A DNA stretch of 46,318 nt from Anaeromicrobium sp. (GTDB lineage: Bacteria > Bacillota > Clostridia > Peptostreptococcales > Thermotaleaceae), in the NCBI RefSeq assembly GCF_025210435.1, contig NZ_JAOART010000003.1, forward strand, positions 1 to 46,318, given 5' to 3'. This document shows, piece by piece, positions 35,752 through 43,264 of this stretch. The translations under genes and the position numbers were made by a program. Under the pieces are notes generated by a model. That model did not search any database. It was not told the origin of the DNA and was given only the letters and a program-made list of their open reading frames with translations. Each line of letters starts with the position of its first letter. Positions within the stretch are counted from its first letter, which is position 1.

Positions 35752-36747
35752 ATGATGAAAAAGATATTAAAAGCTATGATTTCATGTACGTTATTATTAG
35801 CTGTAGTAGTGGCATTTTCTGCTTGTGGTATTCAAGGTAGTCAAGGGGAAGAATCAGTTATTATTTATACCAATGGGGATGAAGAGGCTATTGCTTCTAT
35901 GGAATATGCTCTGAATGGAGCAGGTTATGAGGGAAAGTATATTTTACAATCCTACGGAACATCAGAGCTTGGAGGAAAGCTTATTGCAGAGGGAGATAAG
36001 ATTGATGCTAATATTGTAACTATGAGTTCGTATTTTATAGAAAGTGCACAAAAACAAAATAATATGTTTGCAGAGTTAGTGTTTGAAACCAATTCATTAG
36101 AGGAATATCCATCCTACTATACACCTATTTTAGCTATTACAGGTGGATTGTTTGCAAATGAAAATATTATGAAAGAAGAAAATCTTACAGTGCCAACATC
36201 AATTAAAGACTTAACAAAGGCAGAATTTCAAGATTTTGTATCTATACCAAACATAATGGATTCATCTACTGGATGGTTACTTATTCAAGCCATCATCAGT
36301 GAATATGGAGAAGAAGAGGGACAAGAGATTCTTAGACAGTTAATCAAAAATTGTGGACCTCACATTGAAAGTTCAGGGTCAGGACCTATAAAAAAGGTAA
36401 GAGCTGGAGAGGTTGCAGTAGGATTTGGGTTACGCCATCAAGCTGTTGGCGATAATATTGCAGGATTACCAATAGCGTGTATTGATCCAACGGAAGGAAA
36501 TTTTTCTCTGATAGAGGGTATTGCAGTAGTTGATAAAGATGAAGAAATAACAAAACTTGCGCAAGAAATGGCAGAGGTAATAGTTCATAATGCTAGAGAA
36601 GATTTAATAAAATATTATCCTGTTGCACTTTATGAGGGAGAAAGGGTAAGTGATGAGAATAAACCAGGAAATCCAAAGAAATTTGAAGAAGCACTTACAG
36701 TAGATATTCTAAAAGAGCATCAAGAATTTTTCAAGAATTCAAAATAG
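35752..36747 (+). CDS. 2-aminoethylphosphonate-binding lipoprotein
   Basis: This 331-residue extracytoplasmic solute-binding protein has a signal peptide and lipobox (LLAVVVAFSACG). Next comes a type 2 periplasmic-binding fold (VIIYTNGDEEAIASMEYALN, then the hinge near IVTMSSYFIESA and DSSTGWLLIQAI). It resembles the iron/AEP-binding family 1 proteins. It follows the permease and precedes phnW, so it probably delivers 2-aminoethylphosphonate to the transporter. Two adjacent ATGs are possible (35,752 and 35,755), both a normal distance from AGGAGAG. Confidence 0.87.
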   Translation: MMKKILKAMISCTLLLAVVVAFSACGIQGSQGEESVIIYTNGDEEAIASMEYALNGAGYEGKYILQSYGTSELGGKLIAEGDKIDANIVTMSSYFIESAQKQNNMFAELVFETNSLEEYPSYYTPILAITGGLFANENIMKEENLTVPTSIKDLTKAEFQDFVSIPNIMDSSTGWLLIQAIISEYGEEEGQEILRQLIKNCGPHIESSGSGPIKKVRAGEVAVGFGLRHQAVGDNIAGLPIACIDPTEGNFSLIEGIAVVDKDEEITKLAQEMAEVIVHNAREDLIKYYPVALYEGERVSDENKPGNPKKFEEALTVDILKEHQEFFKNSK

Positions 36748-36766
36748 ATGAATGGAGGTTTAGATT

Positions 36767-37861
36767 ATGAATAACTATAAGCTTTTGACACCAGGACCAC
36801 TTACTACTACAAACACAGTAAAGGAAGAAATGTTAATTGATCGTTGTACCTGGGATGATGATTATAAGTCTATAACTCAAAAGATAAGAAAGCAGCTTCT
36901 TGAAATCGGAAAAGCTTCATTAGATAATTATACCACTGTATTAATACAAGGGAGTGGGAGTTTTGCTGTGGAATCTGTTATAACTACTGCCATGTCCCAT
37001 GAAGATAAACTTTTAATTATTAGTAATGGGGCTTATGGAGAGCGAATAATAGAAATGTCACAATATATAGGTATTAATCATGTTCCATATAGATTATCCT
37101 ATGATGAAGTGCCAAAGGAAGAAGAAATAATAAATATACTTAAAGAAGATAAAGAAATTTCTCATATAGTTATGGTTCATTGTGAAACAACAACAGGAAT
37201 ATTAAATCCTATTGAAGTGATTGCTAAATTAGCAAAGGAACATGAAAAGACTCTCATAATCGATGCTATGAGTAGTTTTGGGGGTATTGAAATTAACATA
37301 GAAGAATTAGGGATAGACTTTCTGATTAGTAGTGCAAATAAGTGTATTCAAGGGGTTCCAGGATTTAGTTTTGTCATTGGAAAAAAGAATAAACTTCTTA
37401 AATGTGAAGGAAATTCAAGAAGTTTATGCTTAGACTTATTTGAACAATGGAAGGTAATGGACAAAGATGGGAAATGGAGATATACTTCACCTACTCATGT
37501 TGTTGGAGGATTTTCTAAGGCAATAGATGAGTTAATAGAAGAAGGAGGAGTTACTCAAAGATATATGAGATATAAAACCAATAATAAACTACTTCGTAGT
37601 AGACTTAAGGAAATAGGTTTTAATCCATATATACAAGAAGAAAATCAGTCACCTATAATAACTACATTTTTATTTCCAACTCAAGACTTTGACTTTATAA
37701 GCTTTTATAACTATATGAAAGAAAGAGGATTTGTAATTTATCCAGGAAAATTGACAGATGTAGATACTTTCCGTATGGGAAACATTGGAGAAATTTATGA
37801 AGAAGATATAAATAATCTTTGTGATGTAATTAACGAATATGTAAAGGTGGTTAGAAAATAA
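36767..37861 (+). CDS. phnW: 2-aminoethylphosphonate:pyruvate aminotransferase
   Basis: This 364-residue PLP enzyme converts 2-aminoethylphosphonate and pyruvate to phosphonoacetaldehyde and alanine. Family marks are LLTPGPLTTT at the N terminus, QGSGSFAVES for the cofactor phosphate, the conserved Asp166 (IDAMSSFGG) and the Schiff-base Lys192 in SSANKCIQGVPGF. The length matches the family (about 365). RBS is TGGAGG. Its stop codon overlaps the phnX start by one base, so the two catabolic steps are translated together. Confidence 0.95.
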   Translation: MNNYKLLTPGPLTTTNTVKEEMLIDRCTWDDDYKSITQKIRKQLLEIGKASLDNYTTVLIQGSGSFAVESVITTAMSHEDKLLIISNGAYGERIIEMSQYIGINHVPYRLSYDEVPKEEEIINILKEDKEISHIVMVHCETTTGILNPIEVIAKLAKEHEKTLIIDAMSSFGGIEINIEELGIDFLISSANKCIQGVPGFSFVIGKKNKLLKCEGNSRSLCLDLFEQWKVMDKDGKWRYTSPTHVVGGFSKAIDELIEEGGVTQRYMRYKTNNKLLRSRLKEIGFNPYIQEENQSPIITTFLFPTQDFDFISFYNYMKERGFVIYPGKLTDVDTFRMGNIGEIYEEDINNLCDVINEYVKVVRK

Positions 37862-38673
37862 TGATGATAGAAGGTGTAATATTTGATTGGGCAGGAACTA
37901 CGGTAGATTTTGGGTGCTTTGCTCCTGTAAATGTTTTTATTGATATATTTAAAGATGCTGGCATAGAGGTTACTATGAAAGAAGCTAGAGAACCAATGGG
38001 AATGTTAAAGATTGATCATATACGAGCCATGTTACAAATGCCAAGAATTAGTGCTTTATGGGAAGAAAATAAAGGCAGAGCCTTTGATGAAAATGATGTA
38101 AATGAACTATATTCAAAATTTGAGCCAGCCTTAATGGATTCACTATCTAAGTATACTGATCCAATTCCAGAAGTAATAGATACTGTGAAAATAATAAAAG
38201 AAAAAGGGCTTAAGATAGGTTCAACAACTGGTTATACAAACAATATGATGAATATTGTAACAAAAGAGGCAAAGGAAAAAGGCTATAGGCCGGATCTTTG
38301 GGTAACACCAGATGCAACTAATAAACTAGGAAGACCCTATCCATATATGATATATAAAAATATGGAAAAACTTAAACTTACTGCACCTTGGAAGGTAGTT
38401 AAAGTAGGTGATACATCATCAGATATTAAAGAAGGAGTTAATGCTGGTGTGTGGTCAGTAGGTGTTATTATTGGAAGTTCTGAAATGGGATTAAGTTATG
38501 AGGAATTTAATAGTTTTTCAGATATTGAGAAAGAGGAAGTGATTAAGGAGACAGAAGAAGTTTTTATGAAAAATGGAGCCGATTTTACTATAAAATCTAT
38601 GGCAGATCTTCCAGAATTACTAGAGACAATCAATGATTTAATAAATCAAGGGAAGAGACCAAAGGCTAGATAA
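37861..38673 (+). CDS. phnX: Phosphonoacetaldehyde hydrolase
   Basis: This 270-residue HAD-superfamily enzyme splits phosphonoacetaldehyde into acetaldehyde and phosphate. The nucleophile is Asp9 in FDWAGTTVD. The Schiff-base lysine unique to this family is Lys50 in GMLKIDHIR, and GDTSSDIKEGVNAGVWSVG is the HAD metal loop. The start is at 37,861, overlapping phnW by one base, with the RBS inside phnW. It ends the phosphonate operon; the acetaldehyde made would enter fermentative alcohol or acetyl-CoA metabolism. Confidence 0.95.
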   Translation: MMIEGVIFDWAGTTVDFGCFAPVNVFIDIFKDAGIEVTMKEAREPMGMLKIDHIRAMLQMPRISALWEENKGRAFDENDVNELYSKFEPALMDSLSKYTDPIPEVIDTVKIIKEKGLKIGSTTGYTNNMMNIVTKEAKEKGYRPDLWVTPDATNKLGRPYPYMIYKNMEKLKLTAPWKVVKVGDTSSDIKEGVNAGVWSVGVIIGSSEMGLSYEEFNSFSDIEKEEVIKETEEVFMKNGADFTIKSMADLPELLETINDLINQGKRPKAR

Positions 38674-38726
38674 GGTCATGGTAAATAGGTAAGTTCATAT
38701 AAGTTTTAGTTAAAATAGAAATTTAA

Positions 38727-38769
38727 TGTTATTCAAGAACTTGTAGTTGCAGAGGAATAAATAAAAGGA
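38727..38769 (+). repeat. Right copy of the 43-bp direct repeat (3' end of a lipoprotein gene)
   Basis: Encoding the end VIQELVVAEE and a stop, this fragment matches the tail of the lipoprotein gene at 33,130 but has no gene body in front of it. It abuts a strong terminator, as the tail of a lipoprotein gene should. It may be the original gene end, displaced by insertion of the phosphonate segment. Confidence 0.75.
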
Positions 38770-38793
38770 GTATCCCCCATGGGATGCTCCTTT
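38764..38793 (+). terminator. Terminator after the phosphonate operon
   Basis: AAAGGAGTATCCC pairs with GGGATGCTCCTTT (13 pairs, one T-G) across CCAT, followed by ATAAGTG. The 180 bases after this (38,794-38,973) contain only a short unsupported frame and AT-rich leader. Confidence 0.75.
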
Positions 38794-38973
38794 ATAAGTG
38801 TAGATGAAAATCTTAAATTTATATTAAATGAGAATCGGATAGGAAGGAATTATATGAAAAAAGGAGAATTATATACAGTTCAAAATTAAAGTCTTAAAAG
38901 GAAGATCTAATGAATATTATAAATAGTGTAAATAAGGGGCGCTATTTAACTAAAAGGGGGAGAAAAAGGTTAT

Positions 38974-39432
38974 ATGGATATGATTTCATTAAAAACTATA
39001 CTTTTTATCATGATTCCAGAGAATATATTAATACTTTTAAGTGGATTGTATTTAGTAAATGAGGGGAAACAGAAATGGACTAAAATCATATTTTTAGTCA
39101 TGGTACAATCTATGAGTTTAATTATGATCAAAAGATATGTACCATTTCCCGCATATATTTTTGTAGTTACAGGTATATACATATGCTTAATATATTTTAT
39201 TTTAGGCATATCCTATAAAAAGGCCATATGGGCAGTTATAATACCTATCATATCCATATATATTATAGAGAGCTCGGTGTTAATTTTTATGGAAGTGAAA
39301 ATAAATCATTTATTTTATTCAGATTGGGATAAAATTAGATTTTCACTACCTCATGAAATATTTCTCTTAGCCACATATTTAATTTGTAAATACACTAATC
39401 TATCTTTAACAGAAGAATTAGATATGTGTTGA
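38974..39432 (+). CDS. Small membrane protein, resembling sensor-kinase N-terminal regions
   Basis: This 152-residue protein has about five hydrophobic segments (near residues 7-25, 35-52, 55-78, 84-104 and 130-142) and ends with a short polar tail (NLSLTEELDMC). The arrangement, with PENILILLSGLYLVNEGKQK and FPAYIFVVTGIYI, resembles the membrane domains that precede GHKL histidine kinases in Clostridia, but the kinase part is absent. It might be a truncated sensor or an independent membrane protein. RBS AGGGGGAG lies 12 bases before the ATG. Just after its stop begins the ribU promoter. Confidence 0.5.
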   Translation: MDMISLKTILFIMIPENILILLSGLYLVNEGKQKWTKIIFLVMVQSMSLIMIKRYVPFPAYIFVVTGIYICLIYFILGISYKKAIWAVIIPIISIYIIESSVLIFMEVKINHLFYSDWDKIRFSLPHEIFLLATYLICKYTNLSLTEELDMC

Positions 39433-39457
39433 ATAATTAAATTAATTAATATATAAT
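39429..39457 (+). promoter_or_regulatory. Promoter of the FMN riboswitch / ribU transcript
   Basis: TTGAAT at 39,429-39,434 and TATAAT at 39,452-39,457 have an ideal 17-base spacer. The -35 overlaps the stop codon of the membrane protein gene and the riboswitch begins about 30 bases further on. A second TATAAT at 39,471 has no matching -35. Confidence 0.65.
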
Positions 39458-39488
39458 GATGTTAAGAAAATATAATATTGAAAATTAG

Positions 39489-39613
39489 GTATTCTTCGGG
39501 GCAGGGTGAAATTCCCGACCGGCGGTAAAAGTCCGCGAACCATAATATTATTATGGTTGAACTGGTGTGATTCCAGTACCGACAGTAAAGTCTGGATGGT
39601 AGAGGAAGGTTTA
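39489..39613 (+). promoter_or_regulatory. FMN riboswitch (RFN element)
   Basis: The conserved RFN pieces are all present in order: TTCGGGGCAGGGTGAAATTC, CCGACCGGCGGTAAAAGTCC, a variable AATATTATT loop, then ACTGGTGTGATTCCAGTACC and CGACAGTAAAGTCTGGATGG with AGAGGAAGG closing. FMN binding normally favours the terminator just after it, lowering uptake of riboflavin when FMN is plentiful. Confidence 0.96.
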
Positions 39614-39627
39614 TTTATGACTTTTTT

Positions 39628-39660
39628 ATGTCCGAAGTGTACTATGCTTCGGGCATTTTA
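39628..39660 (+). terminator. Terminator of the FMN riboswitch expression platform
   Basis: ATGTCCGAAG at 39,628-39,637 pairs over ten bases with CTTCGGGCAT at 39,647-39,656 (one T-G), followed by TTTTATTTTA. Confidence 0.8.
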
Positions 39661-39709
39661 TTTTAGCATATGCCTGACTATAGAATTACCTATCTAAGGA
39701 GGAATATAT

Positions 39710-40321
39710 ATGAATAAGATGAGTACTATTAATGGAGGTACTTTAGGAAAGACCCATGTAATGGCTAGAATAGCTGTATTGTCAGTTTTTTCTTATGTAT
39801 TAATGTTATTAGAATTGCCACTATTTTTCTTTCCAGAGTTTTTAAAAATTGATTTAAGTGATTTGCCAGCCTTAATAGGAGCCTTATCATTAGGGCCTAT
39901 GGCAGGAATATTAATAGAACTTATTAAAAATTTACTTAACTTAATTACAAAGTCATCTACTGGAGGAATTGGAGAACTTGCAAACTTTTTAATAGGAATA
40001 TCTTTAATAGTACCAGCTAGTATGGTTTATAAGAATAATAGAAGTAGAAAGGGCGCATTAATGGGAATGGCTTTAGGAACTTTAGCTATGGCCATTGTGG
40101 GAGGATTAGCCAATTATTATGTATTGATTCCCTTTTATTCAAATTTCATGCCTATAGAAGCCATAATAGATATGAGTAAAGCAACTAATAAATATATAGT
40201 AGATTTAAAGTCCTTAATATTATATGGTGTAGTTCCATTTAATTTAATAAAAGGAACGGTAGTATCAGCTGTAACTTTAGTAATATATAAAAAAATATCA
40301 CCTATTTTAAAGATAAGGTAA
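39710..40321 (+). CDS. ribU: Riboflavin ECF transporter S component
   Basis: This 203-residue integral membrane protein is RibU, the riboflavin-binding subunit that works with the shared ECF energising module. The N-terminal segment MARIAVLSVFSYVLMLLELP, the FLKIDLSDLPALIGALSLGP loop and LIELIKNLLNLITKSSTGG match the family. About six transmembrane segments are visible. The FMN riboswitch directly upstream confirms the vitamin. RBS AAGGAGG lies at a normal distance before ATG 39,710. The EcfA/EcfT parts are not in this window. Confidence 0.93.
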   Translation: MNKMSTINGGTLGKTHVMARIAVLSVFSYVLMLLELPLFFFPEFLKIDLSDLPALIGALSLGPMAGILIELIKNLLNLITKSSTGGIGELANFLIGISLIVPASMVYKNNRSRKGALMGMALGTLAMAIVGGLANYYVLIPFYSNFMPIEAIIDMSKATNKYIVDLKSLILYGVVPFNLIKGTVVSAVTLVIYKKISPILKIR

Positions 40322-40325
40322 GCTA

Positions 40326-40361
40326 ATGGCGGTTATTTGTAAAATAACCGTCATATTTTTT
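40326..40361 (+). terminator. Terminator after ribU
   Basis: ATGGCGGTTATTT pairs over 13 bases with AAATAACCGTCAT across GTA (one G-T), followed by ATTTTTTTG. Confidence 0.88.
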
Positions 40362-40420
40362 TGTTTTTCTTGAATGATTCCATGTGAAATTATATAATTG
40401 ATTTTGGATAATAATATAAT

Positions 40421-40656
40421 TATAGATTTCTCATGTGGAAATTGGCTTTGTGTGAGCCTACTTCAGGAAAATGTATTAAAATTTTTTTCCATCCAAGTCA
40501 CCTGTCACATGCTAAAGTGTGAATATTGAATATGGGTTCATGCTTCATGTTTACTATGAATATGATGTTGTGACGTTCCACGATTCCAAAAAATTTTAAT
40601 ACATTTTCCTTTGTAGGCAAGTTACTTTGTAGATGAAATTTAGAATGATAAATCTA
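40421..40656. repeat. Palindromic intergenic repeat, copy A
   Basis: The 360-base gap between ribU and tsaE is filled mostly by this element. The outer ends TATAGATTT and AAATCTA are complementary. The inner ends, GCCTAC at 40,456-40,461 and GTAGGC at 40,613-40,618, are too, and the stem at 40,466-40,487 pairs perfectly over 22 bases with 40,588-40,609. Inside, GTCACA (40,504) and TGTGAC (40,569) form a second stem enclosing a conserved GGTTCATG. Two other copies are at 42,325 and 44,812. It has no reading frame of note. Confidence 0.85.
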
Positions 40657-40681
40657 GAATAGATTAAATGAGGTGTAACAT

Positions 40682-41140
40682 TTGAAGACTATAGTAAGTA
40701 GTAGTGAAGATAAAACTTTTAATATAGGATATAAACTTGGAACTCTGATTCGAAAGGGAGATATAGTGTGTTTGACGGGGGATTTAGGTGCAGGGAAGAC
40801 CACTATGACAAAGGCCATTGCTAAAGGTCTTAAGATAGATGAATACATAACTAGTCCAACTTTTACCATTGTCCATGAGTATGAAGGTCGTGAAAAGCTA
40901 TATCATTTTGATGTATATAGGGTAGGATCTGTAGAAGAGATGGAAGATATAGGATATGAAGAGTATTTTTATTCAGAAGGAGTTTGTGTAATAGAATGGG
41001 CTAACTTAATTGAGGAAATAATACCTGAGAATCATCTTTGGATTAATATAAAATATGGACCCAATAATGAGAGAATTATGGACATGGCACCTACTAGTGA
41101 TCATTTTGAAAAAATAGTTGAGGAGTTGGAGAAAATATGA
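40682..41140 (+). CDS. tsaE: tRNA t6A37 threonylcarbamoyltransferase ATPase TsaE
   Basis: This 152-residue P-loop ATPase is TsaE, needed to cycle the TsaBDE complex that puts threonylcarbamoyl on A37 of ANN-decoding tRNAs. Walker A is GDLGAGKTT. The following SPTFTIVHEYEG and HFDVYRVGSVEEMEDIGYEE segments are characteristic, and VIEWANLIEE is the tryptophan motif. The start is TTG 40,682, six bases after AGGTG. It overlaps tsaB by four bases and leads the tsaE-tsaB-rimI operon. Confidence 0.95.
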   Translation: MKTIVSSSEDKTFNIGYKLGTLIRKGDIVCLTGDLGAGKTTMTKAIAKGLKIDEYITSPTFTIVHEYEGREKLYHFDVYRVGSVEEMEDIGYEEYFYSEGVCVIEWANLIEEIIPENHLWINIKYGPNNERIMDMAPTSDHFEKIVEELEKI

Positions 41141-41856
41141 AAATATTAAGTATAGATACCTCTTCCATAGTGTCTACTGTGAGCATAATGGATGAACATA
41201 AGCTTATGGGTGAAGAAATAGTAAATAGTAAATTAACCCACTCTGAAAAGCTAATGCCGGCTATAGATAGGGTTTTAAAAAATTGTGATCTTACTATAGA
41301 TGACATAGATGTAATTGCAGTGGCCTTGGGACCTGGGTCCTTTACGGGGATAAGAATTGGAATAGCCACAGCTAAGGCATTAGCCCATAGTAAGGGAAAA
41401 AATATAATAGGAATATCAACTCTAGATGGACTAGCCCTTAATATGCCCATGTGTCATATGTTAGTATGTCCCATACTAGACGCCAGAAGAAATCAAGTAT
41501 ATACGGCTGTTTATAAGTGGGATAGGGATAATTTAGAAATAATAAGAAAACATGAGGCCATAGAATTAGATAGTGTATTAGAATATTTAATGGATAGACC
41601 TGAGAGTGTGGTATTTTTAGGTGATGGAGTAGAAAAATATAGACAGGTTATAGAAGAAAAGCTAAAGGATAAGGCTTATTTTGCACCAAATAGTGTAAAT
41701 ATGCCAAGGGCATCATCCATAGGTGAGATTGCCTTAAAAAGAGCTAGTTCTAATGATTTTGACAATTTATATGGATTAAATCCCACATATCTAAGGAAGT
41801 CTGAAGCAGAAAGACAATATGAAGAAAAGATGAGAAGATGTGATTCAAATGATTAA
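41137..41856 (+). CDS. tsaB: tRNA t6A37 threonylcarbamoyltransferase subunit TsaB
   Basis: This 239-residue ASKHA-fold protein is TsaB, the non-catalytic partner of TsaD. MKILSIDTSS at the N terminus, a THSEKLMP segment and ALGPGSFTGIRIGIATAKAL are the family marks. The C-terminal half with ILDARRNQVYTAVYK is normal. ATG 41,137 overlaps the tsaE stop (ATGA). Its end overlaps the rimI start. Its partner tsaD is 3 kb further on and in a separate unit. Confidence 0.94.
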   Translation: MKILSIDTSSIVSTVSIMDEHKLMGEEIVNSKLTHSEKLMPAIDRVLKNCDLTIDDIDVIAVALGPGSFTGIRIGIATAKALAHSKGKNIIGISTLDGLALNMPMCHMLVCPILDARRNQVYTAVYKWDRDNLEIIRKHEAIELDSVLEYLMDRPESVVFLGDGVEKYRQVIEEKLKDKAYFAPNSVNMPRASSIGEIALKRASSNDFDNLYGLNPTYLRKSEAERQYEEKMRRCDSND

Positions 41857-42283
41857 TACTAGACTTATGACGATAGATGACATAGAGCAGGTATTAGACG
41901 TGGAGAACAATTCTTTTGCCCTTCCTTGGAGTGAAAATGCCTTTAGAAAGGAAATGAAGGAGAATGATTTAGCCCTATATGTGGTCATAGAGGAGAATGG
42001 TAGGGTAGTTGGATATGCAGGTCTGTGGGTCATTGGACATGAGGGGCATATTACTAATGTGGCCGTACATCCCCAGTTTAGAAAAAAGGGATATGGAGAT
42101 TTATTAATAGATAGACTCTTATGTGAAGGAGAAAAGAAGGGCATAAATGCATATACCCTAGAAGTACGAGTTTCCAATAGACCAGCCCAGAAATTATACG
42201 AAAAATACGGATTTAAAAGTGTGGGCATAAGACCTAAATACTATGAAGATAATAAGGAAGATGCCATGATAATGTGGAAATAA
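41849..42283 (+). CDS. rimI: Ribosomal protein bS18 N-alanine acetyltransferase (GNAT)
   Basis: This 144-residue GNAT protein has VIGHEGHITNVAVHPQFRKK followed by GYGDLLIDRLL, covering the acetyl-CoA loop, and a LEVRVSNRPAQKLYEKYGFK C-terminal motif typical of RimI. RimI acetylates the N terminus of ribosomal protein bS18 and often sits with tsa genes. The start could be GTG 41,840 or ATG 41,849; the ATG is listed because it overlaps the tsaB stop in a coupled arrangement. A terminator follows immediately. Confidence 0.88.
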   Translation: MINTRLMTIDDIEQVLDVENNSFALPWSENAFRKEMKENDLALYVVIEENGRVVGYAGLWVIGHEGHITNVAVHPQFRKKGYGDLLIDRLLCEGEKKGINAYTLEVRVSNRPAQKLYEKYGFKSVGIRPKYYEDNKEDAMIMWK

Positions 42284-42317
42284 AACTATTGAAGGAATTG
42301 ATTCTTTCAATAGTTTT
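42282..42317 (+). terminator. Terminator after rimI
   Basis: AAAACTATTGAA at 42,282-42,293 pairs perfectly with TTCAATAGTTTT at 42,306-42,317, and three further Ts follow. Its first bases overlap the rimI stop codon. Confidence 0.85.
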
Positions 42318-42324
42318 TTTGCAT

Positions 42325-42563
42325 TATAGATTTCGTGATTATAAATTTGCTTTATGTGAGCCTACTTCAGGAAAATATATTGAAAATTTTTTCCACCCAA
42401 GTCCTTGTCACAAGCGAAAGTGTGAATCTTCGTAGATAGGTTCATGAGTCATGTTCAAATAGCATAGGATGTTGTGACGTTCCAGGGTTCCAAAAATTTT
42501 CAATATATTTTCCCTTGTAGGCAAGTTACTATATAAAGAAAACTTAGTGTTGCGAAATCTATA
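42325..42563. repeat. Palindromic intergenic repeat, copy B
   Basis: This is the clearest copy. The outer terminal inverted repeat is 11 of 11 (TATAGATTTCG at 42,325 and CGAAATCTATA at 42,553-42,563). The inner stem 42,370-42,391 is perfectly complementary to 42,492-42,513. Compared with copy A the stem has A for G with T for C at position 8 and G for A with C for T at position 13, both pairs staying matched. The interior keeps GTCACA...TGTGAC and GGTTCATG. It lies between rimI and a small Cys-rich gene. No transposase is encoded. Confidence 0.87.
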
Positions 42564-42571
42564 TAGATGGA

Positions 42572-42632
42572 TTTATCTTATCCTTTGTAGGAAAGCTCAT
42601 ATATAAGGTCAATCTAGTGTTCATAAATCTAT
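42572..42632. repeat. Partial tandem duplicate of the right end of repeat copy B
   Basis: TCCTTTGTAGGAAAGCTCA followed by TATATAAGGTCAATCTAGTG and TTCATAAATCTATA repeats the right arm of copy B (42,511-42,563) with several substitutions. It looks like a local duplication or a degenerate half element. The bases 42,633-42,715 contain a TATAAT at 42,671 that may serve the next gene. Confidence 0.5.
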
Positions 42633-42715
42633 AGTGGGTCTTGAATAATTTTATAGGTACTTTTACAAACTATAATAGTATAGACTATTTCATGATTTAA
42701 AGAAGGAGGAAGAAC

Positions 42716-42913
42716 ATGAATAACAGAAGTAAAGAGCAATTAATTGCAATAGGTGAAACCTGTAATAAATATAGTAGCCTATATGGAGAGGGATTAAGTA
42801 ACTCTGCTCATATGTGGACTAGTTGCGAAACTTGTTCCCATTTCACTCAAGGGCACCAATGTGATTTGAATCTAATGGAAAAGAATGACGATACGGCAAG
42901 AGAAGAAGGTTAA
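42716..42913 (+). CDS. Small Cys/His-rich protein, unknown function
   Basis: This 65-residue protein has Cys16, Cys37, Cys40, His42, His47 and Cys49, in the segment SCETCSHFTQGHQCDL. The CxxC and CxxxxHxC spacing could bind zinc or an iron-sulfur cluster. The strong GGAGGAAG before ATG and a terminator after it show it is a genuine gene, expressed alone. No family was recognised. Similar tiny proteins in Clostridia are uncharacterised. Confidence 0.65.
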   Translation: MNNRSKEQLIAIGETCNKYSSLYGEGLSNSAHMWTSCETCSHFTQGHQCDLNLMEKNDDTAREEG

Positions 42914-42933
42914 ATTTACTATTAATATAATGG

Positions 42934-42967
42934 GGAATGTGATTAGGAACTATCCTAGTCACATTCC
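42934..42967 (+). terminator. Terminator after the Cys-rich gene
   Basis: GGAATGTGATTAGGA pairs with TCCTAGTCACATTCC over 15 bases (one T-G) across ACTA, followed by TTATTTA. Confidence 0.75.
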
Positions 42968-43071
42968 TTATTTAGGCATATGGAGTTAGGTTATAGAAGA
43001 TAAAATTAATATATTTTGTAAATTTCTTTGTAAAAATATTATGGTTTTATATACCATGATTAGTAAAACTA

Positions 43072-43080
43072 TGATATAAT
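43072..43080 (+). promoter_or_regulatory. Extended -10 promoter of the fluoride-riboswitch transcript
   Basis: TGATATAAT at 43,072-43,080 is an extended -10 (TGN-TATAAT) with no strong -35. It precedes the riboswitch by about 50 bases. Confidence 0.45.
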
Positions 43081-43128
43081 GGTTCCAGTTATAAGGGGTA
43101 CTAAATAAGCCCTATTTAATTTAATAAT

Positions 43129-43187
43129 ACAGGTGATGGAGTTCGCCTTTAACTATTGTTTAAATACAATTAATGACTCCTACTGAG
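43129..43187 (+). promoter_or_regulatory. Fluoride riboswitch (crcB motif)
   Basis: ACAGGTGATGGAGTTCGCCT followed by TTAAC, a variable ATTGTTTAAATACAAT hairpin, and TAATGACTCCTAC match the fluoride aptamer: the GGxGATGGxGTTCGCC start and the ATGACTCCTAC end. The downstream half of the aptamer forms the 5' arm of a terminator, so fluoride binding prevents termination and turns on the antiporter gene. Confidence 0.93.
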
Positions 43188-43216
43188 ATTTAAAGATCTA
43201 AGTAGGAGTTTTTTTG
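43176..43216 (+). terminator. Terminator of the fluoride riboswitch
   Basis: ACTCCTACT at 43,176-43,184 pairs with AGTAGGAGT at 43,201-43,209, extended by an inner AGAT/ATCT stem and followed by seven Ts. Overlap with the aptamer end explains the switch. Confidence 0.85.
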
Positions 43217-43264
43217 TTTTAAAATGATTTTTAAATCTAAAAATAATCTTATTAAGGGGAAAGG

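Noticed and set aside
38910-39062. A 50-codon frame that overlaps the start of the membrane protein gene
   Set aside because: The RBS (AAGGAAG) is fair but the frame conflicts with the better-supported membrane protein and looks like a chance frame.
39506-39697. A 63-codon open frame across the FMN riboswitch
   Set aside because: It coincides with conserved riboswitch sequence and the terminator, has no ribosome binding site and no protein-like composition.
41845-42228. A minus-strand frame opposite rimI
   Set aside because: It overlaps a well-supported GNAT gene completely and has no recognisable domain.
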